Below are positions 8,425-17,141 of a stretch of DNA of 64,000 bases, one piece after another; within the stretch, counting starts at the first letter, position 1, and every line of letters starts with the position of its first letter. The stretch is from Thermalbibacter longus (lineage in GTDB: Bacteria; Chloroflexota; Chloroflexia; Thermomicrobiales; Thermomicrobiaceae): the NCBI RefSeq assembly GCF_023806485.1, contig NZ_JAMSLR010000001.1, forward strand, positions 186,001 to 250,000, in the 5' to 3' direction. A program made the translations under genes and the position numbers. Below the pieces are notes generated by a model. It saw only the letters and a program-made list of their open reading frames with translations. It was not told the origin of the DNA and searched no databases.

Positions 8425-9459
8425 TCAGGCGAAGATCTGGCGAGCAACCGCTAGTACCCGATCGACATCGGCACGGCTGACCGCGTAGTGGGTGGCGAAG
8501 CGCAGCCGGCGTGGCCCGAAGACCGAGCAGCGGATCCCTTCCTCCTCGAAGCGGGCCGCGACGCCCTCCGCTGTCAGTGGCGGGCGCACATCGAAGAAGA
8601 CGAGGTTCGTCTGCACTGTCTCCAGGTCGATCTCGACTGCTGGGTACTCTGCGAGCCCCTCGGCGAGCCGGCGCGCGTTCGCGTGGTCTTCCGGCAGGCG
8701 GTCCACCATCTGCTCCAGGGCCACGATGCCGGCAGCCGCGATCACGCCGGCCTGCCGCATCGCGCCGCCCAGGAGCTTCCGCTTCTGGCGTGCCCGCTCG
8801 ATCACGTCGGCCGGACCGCAGACGACTGAGCCGACCGGCGCCGCCAGTCCCTTGGAGAGGCAAAACGTGACGGTGTCGACATGGGCTGCCAGGTCGGCTG
8901 CCGGGATACCGAGCGCGGCCGCGGCGTTGAAGATGCGCGAGCCGTCGAGATGGACCGGGATACCGTGCCGGTGTGCGACCGCGCACAGCTCGGCGGTTTG
9001 CTGCGGGGTGAGTACCGTGCCGCCGCAGAGGTTATGCGTGTTCTCCAGCATCAGCAGGCCGGTGCGAGCGCAATGGATATCGAGCGGGTTAATCGCCTCC
9101 TCCACGGATGTCGGATCGAGCATTCCGAAGCGGTCGTTGGGCACGGGGCGAAAGGGATGACCGCCGATAACGGCGGCCCCACCGGCTTCGGAGAGGTAGG
9201 CATGCGATTTGTCACCCAGGATGATCTCGGTTCCGTATTCGGCCAGGGCGAGCACGCTCACCAGGTTACCCATGGTGCCGCTCGGGACGAAGAGAGCAGC
9301 CTCCTTGCCCATGCGCTCGGCTGAGAGTTCCTCTAGCCGGATGACGGTCGGATCTTCGTGCGAGTTGTCGTCACCCACCTCGGCTTCGGCCATTGCCCGG
9401 CGCATCGCCGGAGTGGGCGGCGTGGCCCAATCGCCTCGCAGATCGATGATCTCCGGCAT
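8425..9459 (-). CDS. Low-specificity threonine aldolase (beta-eliminating lyase family, PLP)
   Basis: Splits L-threonine/allo-threonine to glycine and acetaldehyde. The 344-residue fold-type I PLP enzyme shows the VPSGTMGNLVS cofactor-binding segment (about 58-68), HLDGSR (170-175, the Asp that contacts the PLP ring nitrogen) and the Schiff-base lysine K203 in CLSKGLAAPVGS. Start ATG 9459 has GAGGAAG just upstream. The gene is monocistronic and divergent from the membrane metalloprotease-like gene at 9613. The threonine synthase fragment at the right edge of the window is too far away to be co-transcribed. Confidence 0.93.
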   Translation of the reverse strand: MPEIIDLRGDWATPPTPAMRRAMAEAEVGDDNSHEDPTVIRLEELSAERMGKEAALFVPSGTMGNLVSVLALAEYGTEIILGDKSHAYLSEAGGAAVIGGHPFRPVPNDRFGMLDPTSVEEAINPLDIHCARTGLLMLENTHNLCGGTVLTPQQTAELCAVAHRHGIPVHLDGSRIFNAAAALGIPAADLAAHVDTVTFCLSKGLAAPVGSVVCGPADVIERARQKRKLLGGAMRQAGVIAAAGIVALEQMVDRLPEDHANARRLAEGLAEYPAVEIDLETVQTNLVFFDVRPPLTAEGVAARFEEEGIRCSVFGPRRLRFATHYAVSRADVDRVLAVARQIFA

Positions 9460-9572
9460 CGGACTTCCTCCTCATCGAGCCGGTTTCGTGCTGCCAGCGC
9501 CCTCGCGACATCAGGCGGCGACCGTCCCTGCGGAGTGTAGCACGTCGATGGGAGGGTTCAGACCGAGCCGGC

Positions 9573-9581
9573 TGTTACAAT
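9573..9581 (+). promoter_or_regulatory. Extended -10 promoter element upstream of the M50-like gene
   Basis: TGTTACAAT (TG-N-TACAAT) lies 32 nt before ATG 9613, in the 153-nt gap between divergent genes. I see no convincing -35 box, as expected for extended -10 promoters. The predicted start of transcription would leave a leader of about 25 nt. Confidence 0.45.
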
Positions 9582-9612
9582 CAACCGGAACGGGTCCGAC
9601 GAGGAGTTGCCG

Positions 9613-10620
9613 ATGTCGACCTTCCTGCTCTTCCAGCTCGCCAGCGTGCTCCTCGCCATCGTCGCGATCGGCGTGCTGGTGACGACCGTGCGCGCTCGCC
9701 GGACGCTCTTCGACGAGACGTTGACGCTCGCTGACCGGCAACAGCTCAGCGAGGCCGCGTTCTTCCTCCTTCTGCCGCTGGGCGTGCTCCTGCACGAGCT
9801 CGGACATGCGATCGCCGTCCGCCTCGCGGGCGGGCAGGTGGTAGGCTTCGGTTTCCTCTTCTTCCTCGGCTGGGTCGAGCATACCGGGAGCTACACGCCT
9901 GCCGAGCTCTACTGGATCGCGCTGTCCGGCAACCTGGTAAGTTTGGGGTTGGGATTGGGGGCCCTCGCTCTGGCGCTCTTCGGCCCCTTCGGCCGCGCGG
10001 TGAACTGGCTCCTGCTCGTCTTCAGTGGCCTCGAGCTCGGAACCACGCTCGTCTTCTACCCGCTGCTCGATCTGGTCAGCGATCTCCACGGGGATTGGGC
10101 CACGATCTACCGCGAAGGCACGCCGGTTCTCTCGGGGGTGACGGCGCTGGCTCATGCCGGCATGGTCGTCGCCGGGCTTTTCCTCTGGCGGAGCTCGCGC
10201 TTCCGGCTCCTGGTCGAGCAGCGTACTGGTGCTCGTTGGCCGAGGCGACTGACCGCCGGCCAGCGACGCGCGCTCGCCTCGAACCTGGCTGAGGCGGCCG
10301 AGCGTGTCGCTGGAAGCTGGGGCAGCCCGGTCGAAGCGATAACCGGCTTGGGGCTCGATCATGCGGGGGTGGCACTCCGCTGGGAGAGCGGCGGACTGCG
10401 GCGGCGGATCGAGGCACTCCTCGTCCCCGAGAGCGGGCTACTCGAGCTGCGGGCCGAACTCGACAGCCTGGCATCGCCGGGCGCGCGGCTGCGCCAGCGG
10501 CTCGGTGTCCTAGACCGGCCGCTGCCGCCGGAGGATCTGGCCGGCATCCTGAGGCGGATGATGGAGATCGTCGACCGGTGGCCAGCCCAGGCTATCGTCG
10601 AGCAGGCCGGTGATGGGTAG
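9613..10620 (+). CDS. Integral membrane M50-like zinc metalloprotease (HELGH)
   Basis: A 335-residue membrane protein. It has an N-terminal transmembrane helix (about 4-25), a second hydrophobic segment containing the zinc-binding HELGH motif (residues 61-65, LLHELGHAIAVR) as in site-2 proteases, then at least three more hydrophobic segments to about residue 190. The C-terminal 130 residues are soluble, charged and helical. A second zinc ligand of the DG type might be the Asp in HGDW, but this is uncertain. ATG 9613 is chosen over TTG 9607 because GAGGAG lies exactly six bases before it. It overlaps or nearly touches the next gene, with which it probably forms a two-gene unit. Substrate unknown. 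Confidence 0.75.
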   Translation: MSTFLLFQLASVLLAIVAIGVLVTTVRARRTLFDETLTLADRQQLSEAAFFLLLPLGVLLHELGHAIAVRLAGGQVVGFGFLFFLGWVEHTGSYTPAELYWIALSGNLVSLGLGLGALALALFGPFGRAVNWLLLVFSGLELGTTLVFYPLLDLVSDLHGDWATIYREGTPVLSGVTALAHAGMVVAGLFLWRSSRFRLLVEQRTGARWPRRLTAGQRRALASNLAEAAERVAGSWGSPVEAITGLGLDHAGVALRWESGGLRRRIEALLVPESGLLELRAELDSLASPGARLRQRLGVLDRPLPPEDLAGILRRMMEIVDRWPAQAIVEQAGDG

Positions 10621-10636
10621 TCTGGGAGGAAACCGT

Positions 10637-11485
10637 ATGGCCTGGTGGAGATTGCGACGGCGAGCCGTCCCGGAACACAGCCCGAGCGCTGCTGGCACGA
10701 CCGGCCAGGAGACAGCCCAGCCGTACATCCGGGAGGCCGAGCAGAGGCGGTTGCTGCGGCTGCTGAAACGACGGGCGGAGCTGGCTTACGATCTGGAACA
10801 ATCTGAGCAAGCTCTGCAGCCGGTCAATCGCTGGACCGAACGGTTGGACGAGTTGAGCGCCGCCATCGCGCAGGCCGAGGCCGACCTGGACGCATTGAAG
10901 CCACCGCCTCCCCGCGATCTGCCGCCTCCCCTCCCACCGATCCCCATCGAGGTCATCTCCGTGTCGAGCGGGCCGCCGGCTCAGGTTGAGGTGCGGATCG
11001 ACACCGAGACGTTCGCCTGGCGCGAGGAGGTCGACTGGTCGGAACGGGGACACCAGCTCGCGCCCTCGCGGCTGCTCCGCCACCGTGGCGACCCGGCCTC
11101 GGTTGCACCGGCCAGCCTGCCCGAGCACCTGCGCGAGCCGTTGATCGAGCGGCTGAGCGCGAGCCTCGACCAGCTCGCGGAAGACCTGCTCGGGACAGTG
11201 TCCGCCGCTGAACCCTTGCCCTCGCTGACGCTGGCCGACCTCGCTAGGCCATGCCCGAGCTGTGGCGGCTGGCAGGACCTGCGGGGTCGCTGCCCGGTCT
11301 GCACGGGCTTAGCCTGGCGGCGCCAGCAGCTTCAGGCCGACGTGCGGCGGCTGCGCAAGGAGCGCGACGCGACGCTCGCCGACCTCCAGCGGGCACGCGA
11401 TCGACTGCCGGTGATCCGGCGCCAGCTTGCCGAGGTCGAGGCTGACATCGCCGCGCTCCGCGCCAAGGGAGTCGAACCCGCGTAG
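10637..11485 (+). CDS. Coiled-coil protein with a CxxC...CxxC zinc ribbon, function unknown
   Basis: A 282-residue soluble protein. The order is: a basic N-terminus, a predicted coiled coil (about 30-88, rich in Leu, Arg, Glu), a proline-rich linker (88-104), a middle domain, a zinc-ribbon-like knuckle CPSCGGW...GRCPVCTG (Cys 206, 209, 219, 222), and a second coiled coil to the end. ATG 10637 is chosen because GGGAGGA lies six bases upstream; an in-frame ATG at 10610 would overlap the membrane protease gene by 11 nt. No family recognised. Its position suggests it works with the HELGH membrane protein. Confidence 0.75.
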   Translation: MAWWRLRRRAVPEHSPSAAGTTGQETAQPYIREAEQRRLLRLLKRRAELAYDLEQSEQALQPVNRWTERLDELSAAIAQAEADLDALKPPPPRDLPPPLPPIPIEVISVSSGPPAQVEVRIDTETFAWREEVDWSERGHQLAPSRLLRHRGDPASVAPASLPEHLREPLIERLSASLDQLAEDLLGTVSAAEPLPSLTLADLARPCPSCGGWQDLRGRCPVCTGLAWRRQQLQADVRRLRKERDATLADLQRARDRLPVIRRQLAEVEADIAALRAKGVEPA

Positions 11486-11561
11486 CGGCTCGTGCCTGCG
11501 CGCAGCGTGGTGGCACGAGGCGAGGCGGTGACGTGGTGAGCCGGGAGCGGCGAGCGCAATT

Positions 11562-11570
11562 TGCTACAAT
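11562..11570 (+). promoter_or_regulatory. Extended -10 promoter element of mreB
   Basis: TGCTACAAT (TG-N-TACAAT) lies 83 nt before the mreB start codon in the 167-nt gap after the coiled-coil gene. No clear -35 hexamer. It matches in form the element at 9573-9581. Confidence 0.45.
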
Positions 11571-11652
11571 TCCGCGTTGGCATGGTCTACCTGGCGAAAC
11601 AGGCCTGCCGAGGCTTGCAGCCGGGTGATTCAACCGATCGGGAGCAGCCAGC

Positions 11653-12657
11653 GTGGCCAAGCAGCTCGGCATCGATCTGGGTACCGCGAACGTGCTCGTC
11701 TACGTCAGGGGCCGGGGGATCGTGATCAACGAGCCGTCGGTCGTCGCCATCTCGGCGAAGGACGGCAAGGTGAAGGCGGTCGGCATCGAGGCCCGGAACA
11801 TGCTCGGGCGAGAGCCGCGCGACACGATCGAGGTCGTCCGGCCGATGCGTAACGGGGTGATCGCCGACTACATGGTCACCCAGGAGATGCTTCGCTACTT
11901 CATCAACAAAGCGGTCGGGCGCTTTTCGCTGATCCGACCAGAGGTGATGATCTGCGTCCCGGCTGGGGTGACCAGCGTCGAGCGGCGAGCAGTGCGCGAC
12001 GCGGCGCTCAATGCCGGTGCCCGGCGGGCCTATCTGATCGCCGAGCCGCTGGCGGCGGCCATCGGGGCGAAGGTGCCGGTTGCCGATCCGAGCGGGAACC
12101 TGGTGATCGACATCGGTGGCGGGACGACCGAGGTTGCCGTCATCTCGTTGAACGGCATCGTCGTCGCTCACTCGATCCGCAAGGGAGGCAACCACATCGA
12201 CGACGCCATCGCCACCTACGTCAAACGAAAGCACAACCTCCGGATCGGCGAGCGGACGGCAGAGGAGGTGAAGATCGCTATCGGCTCGGCCCTACCGGTA
12301 GACGAAGACCTGGTCATGGAGGTACGGGGTCGCGACGAGGTCACCGGTCTGCCGCGGACGATCCTGCTCCATGCCAACGAAGTCGTCGAGGCGATCACCG
12401 AGCCGCTGGAGGCGATCATCAGTACTGTCCGTGCCGTGCTCGAAGAGACGCCACCGGAACTCGCGTCGGACATTATCGACAAGGGCATGGTTCTCACCGG
12501 AGGTGGGGCGCTGCTCCGCAACCTCGACCGGCTGTTGACCGAGGTAACCGGCGTTCCCTGCTACGTGGCCGATGACCCGCTGAGCTGCGTGGCCATCGGC
12601 ACCGGCCTGGCGCTCGAATACTTCGACGTCATCCGGGATAGCCTCGAGGAGCTGTAA
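11653..12657 (+). CDS. mreB: Rod-shape determining protein MreB (actin-like ATPase)
   Basis: Forms membrane-associated filaments that guide cell-wall synthesis along the cell side. The 334-residue protein has the actin-fold phosphate-1 loop [12 protein letters not shown] (about 6-17), the phosphate-2 loop [15 protein letters not shown] (about 152-166), and the adenosine motif [12 protein letters not shown] near residue 280. It starts with GTG 11653 (GTGGCCAAGCAG), with GGAGCAG upstream. The genes usually next to it (mreC, mreD) are absent; the companion elongation protein RodA is encoded about 9 kb to the right. The following 360 nt have no gene. Confidence 0.96.
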   Translation: MAKQLGIDLGTANVLVYVRGRGIVINEPSVVAISAKDGKVKAVGIEARNMLGREPRDTIEVVRPMRNGVIADYMVTQEMLRYFINKAVGRFSLIRPEVMICVPAGVTSVERRAVRDAALNAGARRAYLIAEPLAAAIGAKVPVADPSGNLVIDIGGGTTEVAVISLNGIVVAHSIRKGGNHIDDAIATYVKRKHNLRIGERTAEEVKIAIGSALPVDEDLVMEVRGRDEVTGLPRTILLHANEVVEAITEPLEAIISTVRAVLEETPPELASDIIDKGMVLTGGGALLRNLDRLLTEVTGVPCYVADDPLSCVAIGTGLALEYFDVIRDSLEEL

Positions 12658-12808
12658 CCCCTCTTTCTGGCCGCGCTGCCGGCCCCGGCGCCAATGATCC
12701 AGGGGCGAGCAGCACTCCCCGTTCACATTCGGAGATCGACACCCCTCACCCGGTACCTGTTCGGGAATAACATAATGTTCGCTCTATCGTCTAACAATGG
12801 GTTAGGCC

Positions 12809-12837
12809 TTGACGCGGGTTGGTGACCGCGTTATCAT
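12809..12837 (+). promoter_or_regulatory. Orphan sigma-70-type promoter pointing at the IS remnant
   Basis: TTGACG at 12809-12814, a 17-bp spacer and TATCAT at 12832-12837. No intact gene follows before the broken IS element starts about 180 nt later. The stretch 12843-13018 contains a possible small stem (GCGTGG...CCACGC) but no open frame I can support. It may have served a gene now lost, or a small RNA. Confidence 0.5.
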
Positions 12838-13018
12838 GAGGCGAGCACAACATAAAGCGTGGCTGCGATACTCCTACCACGCAGTTAGCGGCCCGGCATA
12901 TGGCCTGAGCCTGGTCGAGACCCCGCGCTTGAACCCTACCGATACGCTGTCACCTCTCTCCAGCCTCCATCCACGCGGCCCGCAGCCCTTTCTCCTCGTA
13001 CACTGCTGTGTTGAACAA

Positions 13019-13978
13019 TCAAGTCTGAGGGGCTATAAGGGCGGTGGAGGGATTTGCGATGACCGAGGAGAGACAGCCCGAGTGGGACTGGAAGGGATAC
13101 AACGAGCACCTCGTCCAGCGGGGAGAGATCCTACTCAATGGGGAGAGCTTGCAAGCCTGGAAGGAGGAGCGAAAGAAGATGAACCTGGGGAAGAGGGGGC
13201 GGCCCTTCAGATATCCCCACAGCCTGATGTTTTTGTTCGGGACACTCCGGGTGGTCTTCAGGCCTCCCTACCGCCAGTTGGAGGGGTTGGCTTGAGGCTT
13301 GGGCACGCTTTGCTCCATCCCCGCTCCGGATTACAGCACTTTGTCCTTGCGTATCCCTTCCTTAGACCTCGACCCGGATCTGGGCTACCGGCTCCCGGCG
13401 GGGGAAGAGGTGATAAGCCCTGTCGACCGCACCGGGATCAAGGTGACCAATCGCGGGGAATGGATGCGCCGGCAGCGGAAGGGCTACACCAAGATCCATG
13501 TAGGGGTTGATATGAAGACCAAGCAGGTGGTGAGCCTGGAAGTGAGCGATGAGCGCACTTCCGATGGAGAGAAGCTCAAGCCGTTGGTGAAGAAGGATGG
13601 AAGGAAGGTGAAGGGCAAGCGGGTCCTGGGGGATGGCGGCGACGACACCCACGACCACTTCAATTTCTGAGCCTCTTGTGGGACTGAGGCCGGCATCAAG
13701 GTGCGGGAGGATTCGGATCCTACTTGTGGTGGGGTGAGAGAGAAGGTGGTGCGAGCCTCCCTCGAGGACCCTCCAGGAGGGAAGGGGCGGGTAGGCTCTA
13801 GGAAGCGGTGGATGGCCGAGGCGTTCTGCGCTGGATTCAAGCGGCCGTTTGGGGAGGCCGTCCAGGCGGTGAGGTTTGAATGGATGTGAAGGAGATCCCG
13901 CTCAAGGTCTGGGGCTACAACTGGATGCTGGGCTTGAGTGCGGTCTCCGTTCCTGCTCTCTCCGCAGCGGAGACTTGA
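13019..13978 (+). mobile_element. Degenerate IS5-family insertion sequence
   Basis: About 960 bp, with possible short terminal inverted repeats: TCAAGTCT at 13019-13026 and its complement AGACTTGA at 13971-13978. The repeats match for 8 bp and then diverge, and I see no clear target-site duplication. The internal gene is a broken IS5-type DDE transposase. The element is therefore dead on its own. Confidence 0.7.
13059..13978 (+). pseudogene. IS5-family transposase, interrupted by stop codons and a frameshift
   Basis: The pieces read in order as one IS5-type transposase. The N-terminal part has GKRGRPFRYPHSL and PPYRQLEGLA (the usual helical domain). The core has DRTGIKVTNRGEWM and KGYTKIHVGVDMKTKQVVSLEVSDERTSD (around the DDE residues), then IKVREDSDP, KRWMAEAFCAGFKRPFGEAV and KVWGYNWMLG. 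In-frame TGA codons fall at 13293, 13668 and 13887, and the last piece continues in another frame to TGA 13976-13978. The Asp expected in PVD of the first DDE block is present, but the second block (GDGGDDTHDHF) looks damaged. Confidence 0.85.
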
Positions 13979-14002
13979 CAGGCGGGGGTAGAGGTGTATC
14001 AT
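13975..14002 (+). promoter_or_regulatory. Outward promoter at the right end of the IS remnant
   Basis: TTGACA at 13975-13980 overlaps the IS end (its last bases are AGACTTGA) and is followed after 16 bp by TATCAT at 13997-14002. The arrangement resembles outward promoters formed by IS ends. It points to the DndC-like operon, whose first start codon is 400 nt downstream. The -10 and the bases after it resemble the orphan promoter at 12809-12837. Confidence 0.45.
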
Positions 14003-14145
14003 AAGGCTGGAAGCTTGAGCTGGAAGTTATTCAACAAAGCAACGCAAAGCCAAATACGATGATGCCGATTTGTTTGATAATCCCTACCGCGTCCCCTATC
14101 ATTGACATGTCCTTTAGTATCTCCTTTCGCGCGACCTGAGGATGC

Positions 14146-14352
14146 TTGGAGACGCTGGAGGTGGACGCCGATAAGAATGCTGTCAAGGTGGACCTGAGCA
14201 AAGTTTCCGAGGGCGTCGACATCGCTGAGACGCTTTCCCACCTGATGGGCAAGTAGGTCAAGCGCGTTACTGCCGATTCGGTGGAGTTTGAGGATGGCGA
14301 GGTTATCAACACGAAAAACCTGGACTGGAAACGGATTAAACCTATGATCTAG
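14146..14352 (+). pseudogene. Remnant of an unknown small gene, split by an in-frame TAG
   Basis: One reading frame gives ETLEVDADKNAVKVDLSKV and then ETLSHLMGK up to TAG 14254-14256, and continues in the same frame as VKRVTADSVEFEDGEVINTK...KRIKPMI to TAG 14350-14352. The two halves have coherent, charged, protein-like composition, so I read them as a single small gene of about 68 residues broken by one stop. No family recognised. It lies directly before the DndC-like gene. Two adjacent small proteins are the alternative. Confidence 0.35.
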
Positions 14353-14402
14353 TGGTGAGAAGCGTGAGCGAAATCATAAAGCTTGGTTGTGGAGGAGAGA
14401 GA

Positions 14403-15464
14403 ATGAATAAAGACTGGAATGCCTTGTGTGACCCGTTCGTGGGGGCCAAGATTGAAGACGATGGTGGGGCGCGTTTGCTTCAGCGCTTCGACGAGTCCGT
14501 CTCCGCCCTCCGTTCCAAGGTGGAAGAAGGTTATAATCACTGGATTATCACCTTCTCAGGTGGCAAGGATTCGACCACTGCCGTAGTTGTTGCGCTGGAA
14601 ACCGCCTTGACTTGCTTAGGGCAAATAGAAGCAATCGATATTGTATACTCTGATACAATGGTGGAAATACCCGTCATCCGGCAATTCGCTTTAAGTTTTT
14701 TGGAAAGGCTTAAGAGTCTTGACCGAATCGCTGGGCTGCCAGTATACTATCATGCGGTCTATCCCGCTGTAGAAGAGCGATTTTGGGTTTGCTTGCTTGG
14801 CAAAGGGTATCCGCCCCCACACCAGCGGTTCCGATGGTGTACGCGGCGCTTAAAGATCCAGCCTGTTGAACATGCTTTGAAGGCGTTCATTACGGCGGGC
14901 AGAACTCTTATTCTTACTGGGGTCCGATTGGGCGAATCGCGCAGCAGGGACATCAGTCTGTATCGGTCGTGTAAGCGCGGCGGCGAATGTGGGCAAGGGC
15001 TTTGGTTCCGATATAGTTCCCGCCTTCAAGCCGGTTATATGGCGCCGATAGTCGAATGGAGCGAGTGCGACGTTTGGGACTTTCTACGATTTTACGCACC
15101 GACACTGGGCTACCCGACAGGCTACTTGGAGGACGAAGTCTACAACGGCCGAGAGACAAGGTTCGGATGCTGGATGTGCACCGTTGTGAGACAAGACAAA
15201 GCGATGGAGAAGATCACGTCGCTTCCAGAGTGGGCTCATCTCAGACCCCTGCTCAATTTTCGCCAGCATGTGAAAGATCTTACAAGAGCTCCTGAGTCCC
15301 GAGTTCCCCGCGCGGACGGAAAGCTGGGACGTTTGACCTTAGAAATCAGGCAACAATTGCTCGATGAATTGTTAAAATTAGAGGAAAAGATTGGGATGAC
15401 ACTTATATCACCCGATGAGATTCAAGCCATCCGAGAAATTTGGCAACAGGAGGTTGACCGATGA
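14403..15464 (+). CDS. DndC-like PP-loop protein (PAPS-reductase family, predicted DNA sulfur modification)
   Basis: A 353-residue ATP-pyrophosphatase of the phosphoadenosine-phosphosulfate reductase superfamily. The PP-loop SGGKDST is at residues 52-58. Beyond it are features of DndC, the sulfur-transfer enzyme of DNA phosphorothioation: DTMVEIPVIRQF after the loop, FRWCTRRLKIQP in the middle, a Cys pair SCKRGGEC, and FGCWMCTVVRQDKAME late in the protein. These cysteines could bind an iron-sulfur cluster as in DndC. ATG 14403 is chosen because GGAGG lies seven bases upstream; a GTG at 14352 is less likely. Its stop overlaps the HerA-like start (ATGA). DndA, DndD and DndE partners are not present here, so the reaction is inferred only. 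Confidence 0.85.
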   Translation: MNKDWNALCDPFVGAKIEDDGGARLLQRFDESVSALRSKVEEGYNHWIITFSGGKDSTTAVVVALETALTCLGQIEAIDIVYSDTMVEIPVIRQFALSFLERLKSLDRIAGLPVYYHAVYPAVEERFWVCLLGKGYPPPHQRFRWCTRRLKIQPVEHALKAFITAGRTLILTGVRLGESRSRDISLYRSCKRGGECGQGLWFRYSSRLQAGYMAPIVEWSECDVWDFLRFYAPTLGYPTGYLEDEVYNGRETRFGCWMCTVVRQDKAMEKITSLPEWAHLRPLLNFRQHVKDLTRAPESRVPRADGKLGRLTLEIRQQLLDELLKLEEKIGMTLISPDEIQAIREIWQQEVDR

Positions 15465-17131
15465 CCATTGGTCGAGTGGTAATCACGCAGAAAGAGCCTG
15501 CTAAGCCATACGAGTTCTGGTGCTGGCTGAAAAACGACCCTTCCGTAAACGTTGAAGTCGGTACCATTTTAATTGCCGAAGGCGATTCAGGTGAAAAAGC
15601 GCTTGCTTTAGTCGAAGATATGCAAAGTACCAGCGCAGCCTCAGATCACTTATTAGACTTCTACGGTAGTGGATACGGCAATCCTGACATCGACCCGCCA
15701 ACCCGGCCAACTCTTATCCGGTTGGCGAAACTCCGAGCGCTTTATCGGGAGCCTTCAACCGCTTCTCCTCCGACAGGGCGGTGGCGAGTCAGATTTGCTC
15801 AAGCCGCAGATGTGAACCTCCTCGCTCAGCGGATCCCTGAGAGATACCGTGTGCTGGCCGGATTTTTGCGTGTCGGGAGTGACGAGACCGATCCAGGAAG
15901 TTGGCTGCCTGTTTTCGCTCACGCTCAATTTCTGCTTGGGCCTGAAGGAGCTCACGTTAACATCACAGGAGCTACAGGGTTGGCAACCAAGAGCAGTTAT
16001 GCCCTCTTTCTCAGTTATGCGGTTTTGTCCTGGGCGAAGAAAGCCGAAGAGAATGTAGCAGTAGTTCTTTTCAACGTGAAACGACGGGATTTTCTGAGCC
16101 TCCATCAACTGCCGGAGGACTGGGATGAGGCAGACCAATGGTGCCACCAATGGGCGGCAAGTATCGGAGAGACGAACCTGGCAAGCCGTGTTCAGGCGAT
16201 GTGGAAACAGGCAAAAGAACAAGGCGTAGACCCGATCGCACATAAGTTTCCGGTGCGGTACTTTACCTATCAAGGTGATCCGGATAGGTCGTCCATGCAA
16301 AATCCGCAAATCTACAGTTATGGGTTTGATGATCTGGAACGCGGGGATTTCGAAGCAGCGTTATTTACTGCCGCTTACAGTTCAACGGACCCTCAGGTGA
16401 TTCTGCTGACAGCTTATTTGGATGCTAAGTTAGGGCAAGGAACTTCATTTCAGACTATGGAGCAAGACCTTGACAGGCGAAATCTCATAAAGGTATCTGG
16501 CAGTAATGAGGTTCAGGTACGTGGGGTCAGTGGTTCCTGGATGAGCGGTGTTCCGCCAGCGCTCGGACGACGGCTATCAGGGTTTCTGAGTCGAGCCTCG
16601 CATGTGGTGGAAAAGAACCAGCCACACGGGCAACCGTTCAGCTTTAGCGCCCTGGTGCCTTATGGGCTTCATGTCATCCAACTCTACCGGTTAACGGAAG
16701 AAGAAAAGCGTCTTGCGGTAAACGCTGTCATAAGGAAGATTTCTCAAGGCCTCGAAGGGCCCGACAGGCATATAGACCGGGTCTTGGTCATCGCGGATGA
16801 GCTCAACAAGTATGCCCCAAGTGGGGCCATGTCCCCTATGAAAGAGCAGATTATTGATGTAGTAGCCCGGGGCCGTGATCTCCAGCTGACGCTCATAGGA
16901 GCCCAGCAATTCGCCTCGCAGGTGGACGATCAGGTGTATGGAAACTCTGAGACGAAAGTTGTGGGCTATTCTGACGAGTCGGAGCTAACCAATTCGATCT
17001 ATAAGTACTTGGTCGATCTACGCGCTCAAGTTCCCAACCTGAAGAAGGGGCAACTTATCCTTCGGCACCCAGTGTATCCATCGCCACTCATCTTCTGGTT
17101 TCCAACCCCGCTCCATGAGATGAAACCATAG
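15461..17131 (+). CDS. HerA-like hexameric ATPase/translocase (DUF87-type), variant Walker A
   Basis: A 556-residue protein of the HerA/FtsK ATPase superfamily. The N-terminal 150 residues form a beta-rich domain like the HAS-barrel. The nucleotide loop NITGATGLATKSSYA (K177, S178) has Thr where the classical loop has the Gly before Lys. Walker B is RVLVIADE (440-447), and ARGRDLQLTLIGAQQFASQV (469-488) is the typical HerA sensor region. HerA partners NurA in DNA-end processing, and related ATPases occur in phosphorothioation-linked restriction (DptH) and other defence systems. Start ATG 15461 has AGGAGG seven bases upstream and overlaps the DndC-like stop. The NurA-like gene follows after 10 nt. 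Confidence 0.85.
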   Translation: MTIGRVVITQKEPAKPYEFWCWLKNDPSVNVEVGTILIAEGDSGEKALALVEDMQSTSAASDHLLDFYGSGYGNPDIDPPTRPTLIRLAKLRALYREPSTASPPTGRWRVRFAQAADVNLLAQRIPERYRVLAGFLRVGSDETDPGSWLPVFAHAQFLLGPEGAHVNITGATGLATKSSYALFLSYAVLSWAKKAEENVAVVLFNVKRRDFLSLHQLPEDWDEADQWCHQWAASIGETNLASRVQAMWKQAKEQGVDPIAHKFPVRYFTYQGDPDRSSMQNPQIYSYGFDDLERGDFEAALFTAAYSSTDPQVILLTAYLDAKLGQGTSFQTMEQDLDRRNLIKVSGSNEVQVRGVSGSWMSGVPPALGRRLSGFLSRASHVVEKNQPHGQPFSFSALVPYGLHVIQLYRLTEEEKRLAVNAVIRKISQGLEGPDRHIDRVLVIADELNKYAPSGAMSPMKEQIIDVVARGRDLQLTLIGAQQFASQVDDQVYGNSETKVVGYSDESELTNSIYKYLVDLRAQVPNLKKGQLILRHPVYPSPLIFWFPTPLHEMKP

Positions 17132-17141
17132 GGAGATGACC

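Noticed and set aside
12809-13510. Plus-strand 233-codon frame across the promoter and IS remnant
   Set aside because: It runs through the transposase in another frame and has low-complexity Gly/Pro/Arg composition.
14031-14312. Minus-strand 93-codon frame ending in a hydrophobic stretch (GIIKQIGIIVFGFALLC)
   Set aside because: Mostly opposite the coherent plus-strand remnant; the hydrophobic end is tempting, but there is no ribosome site and no family.
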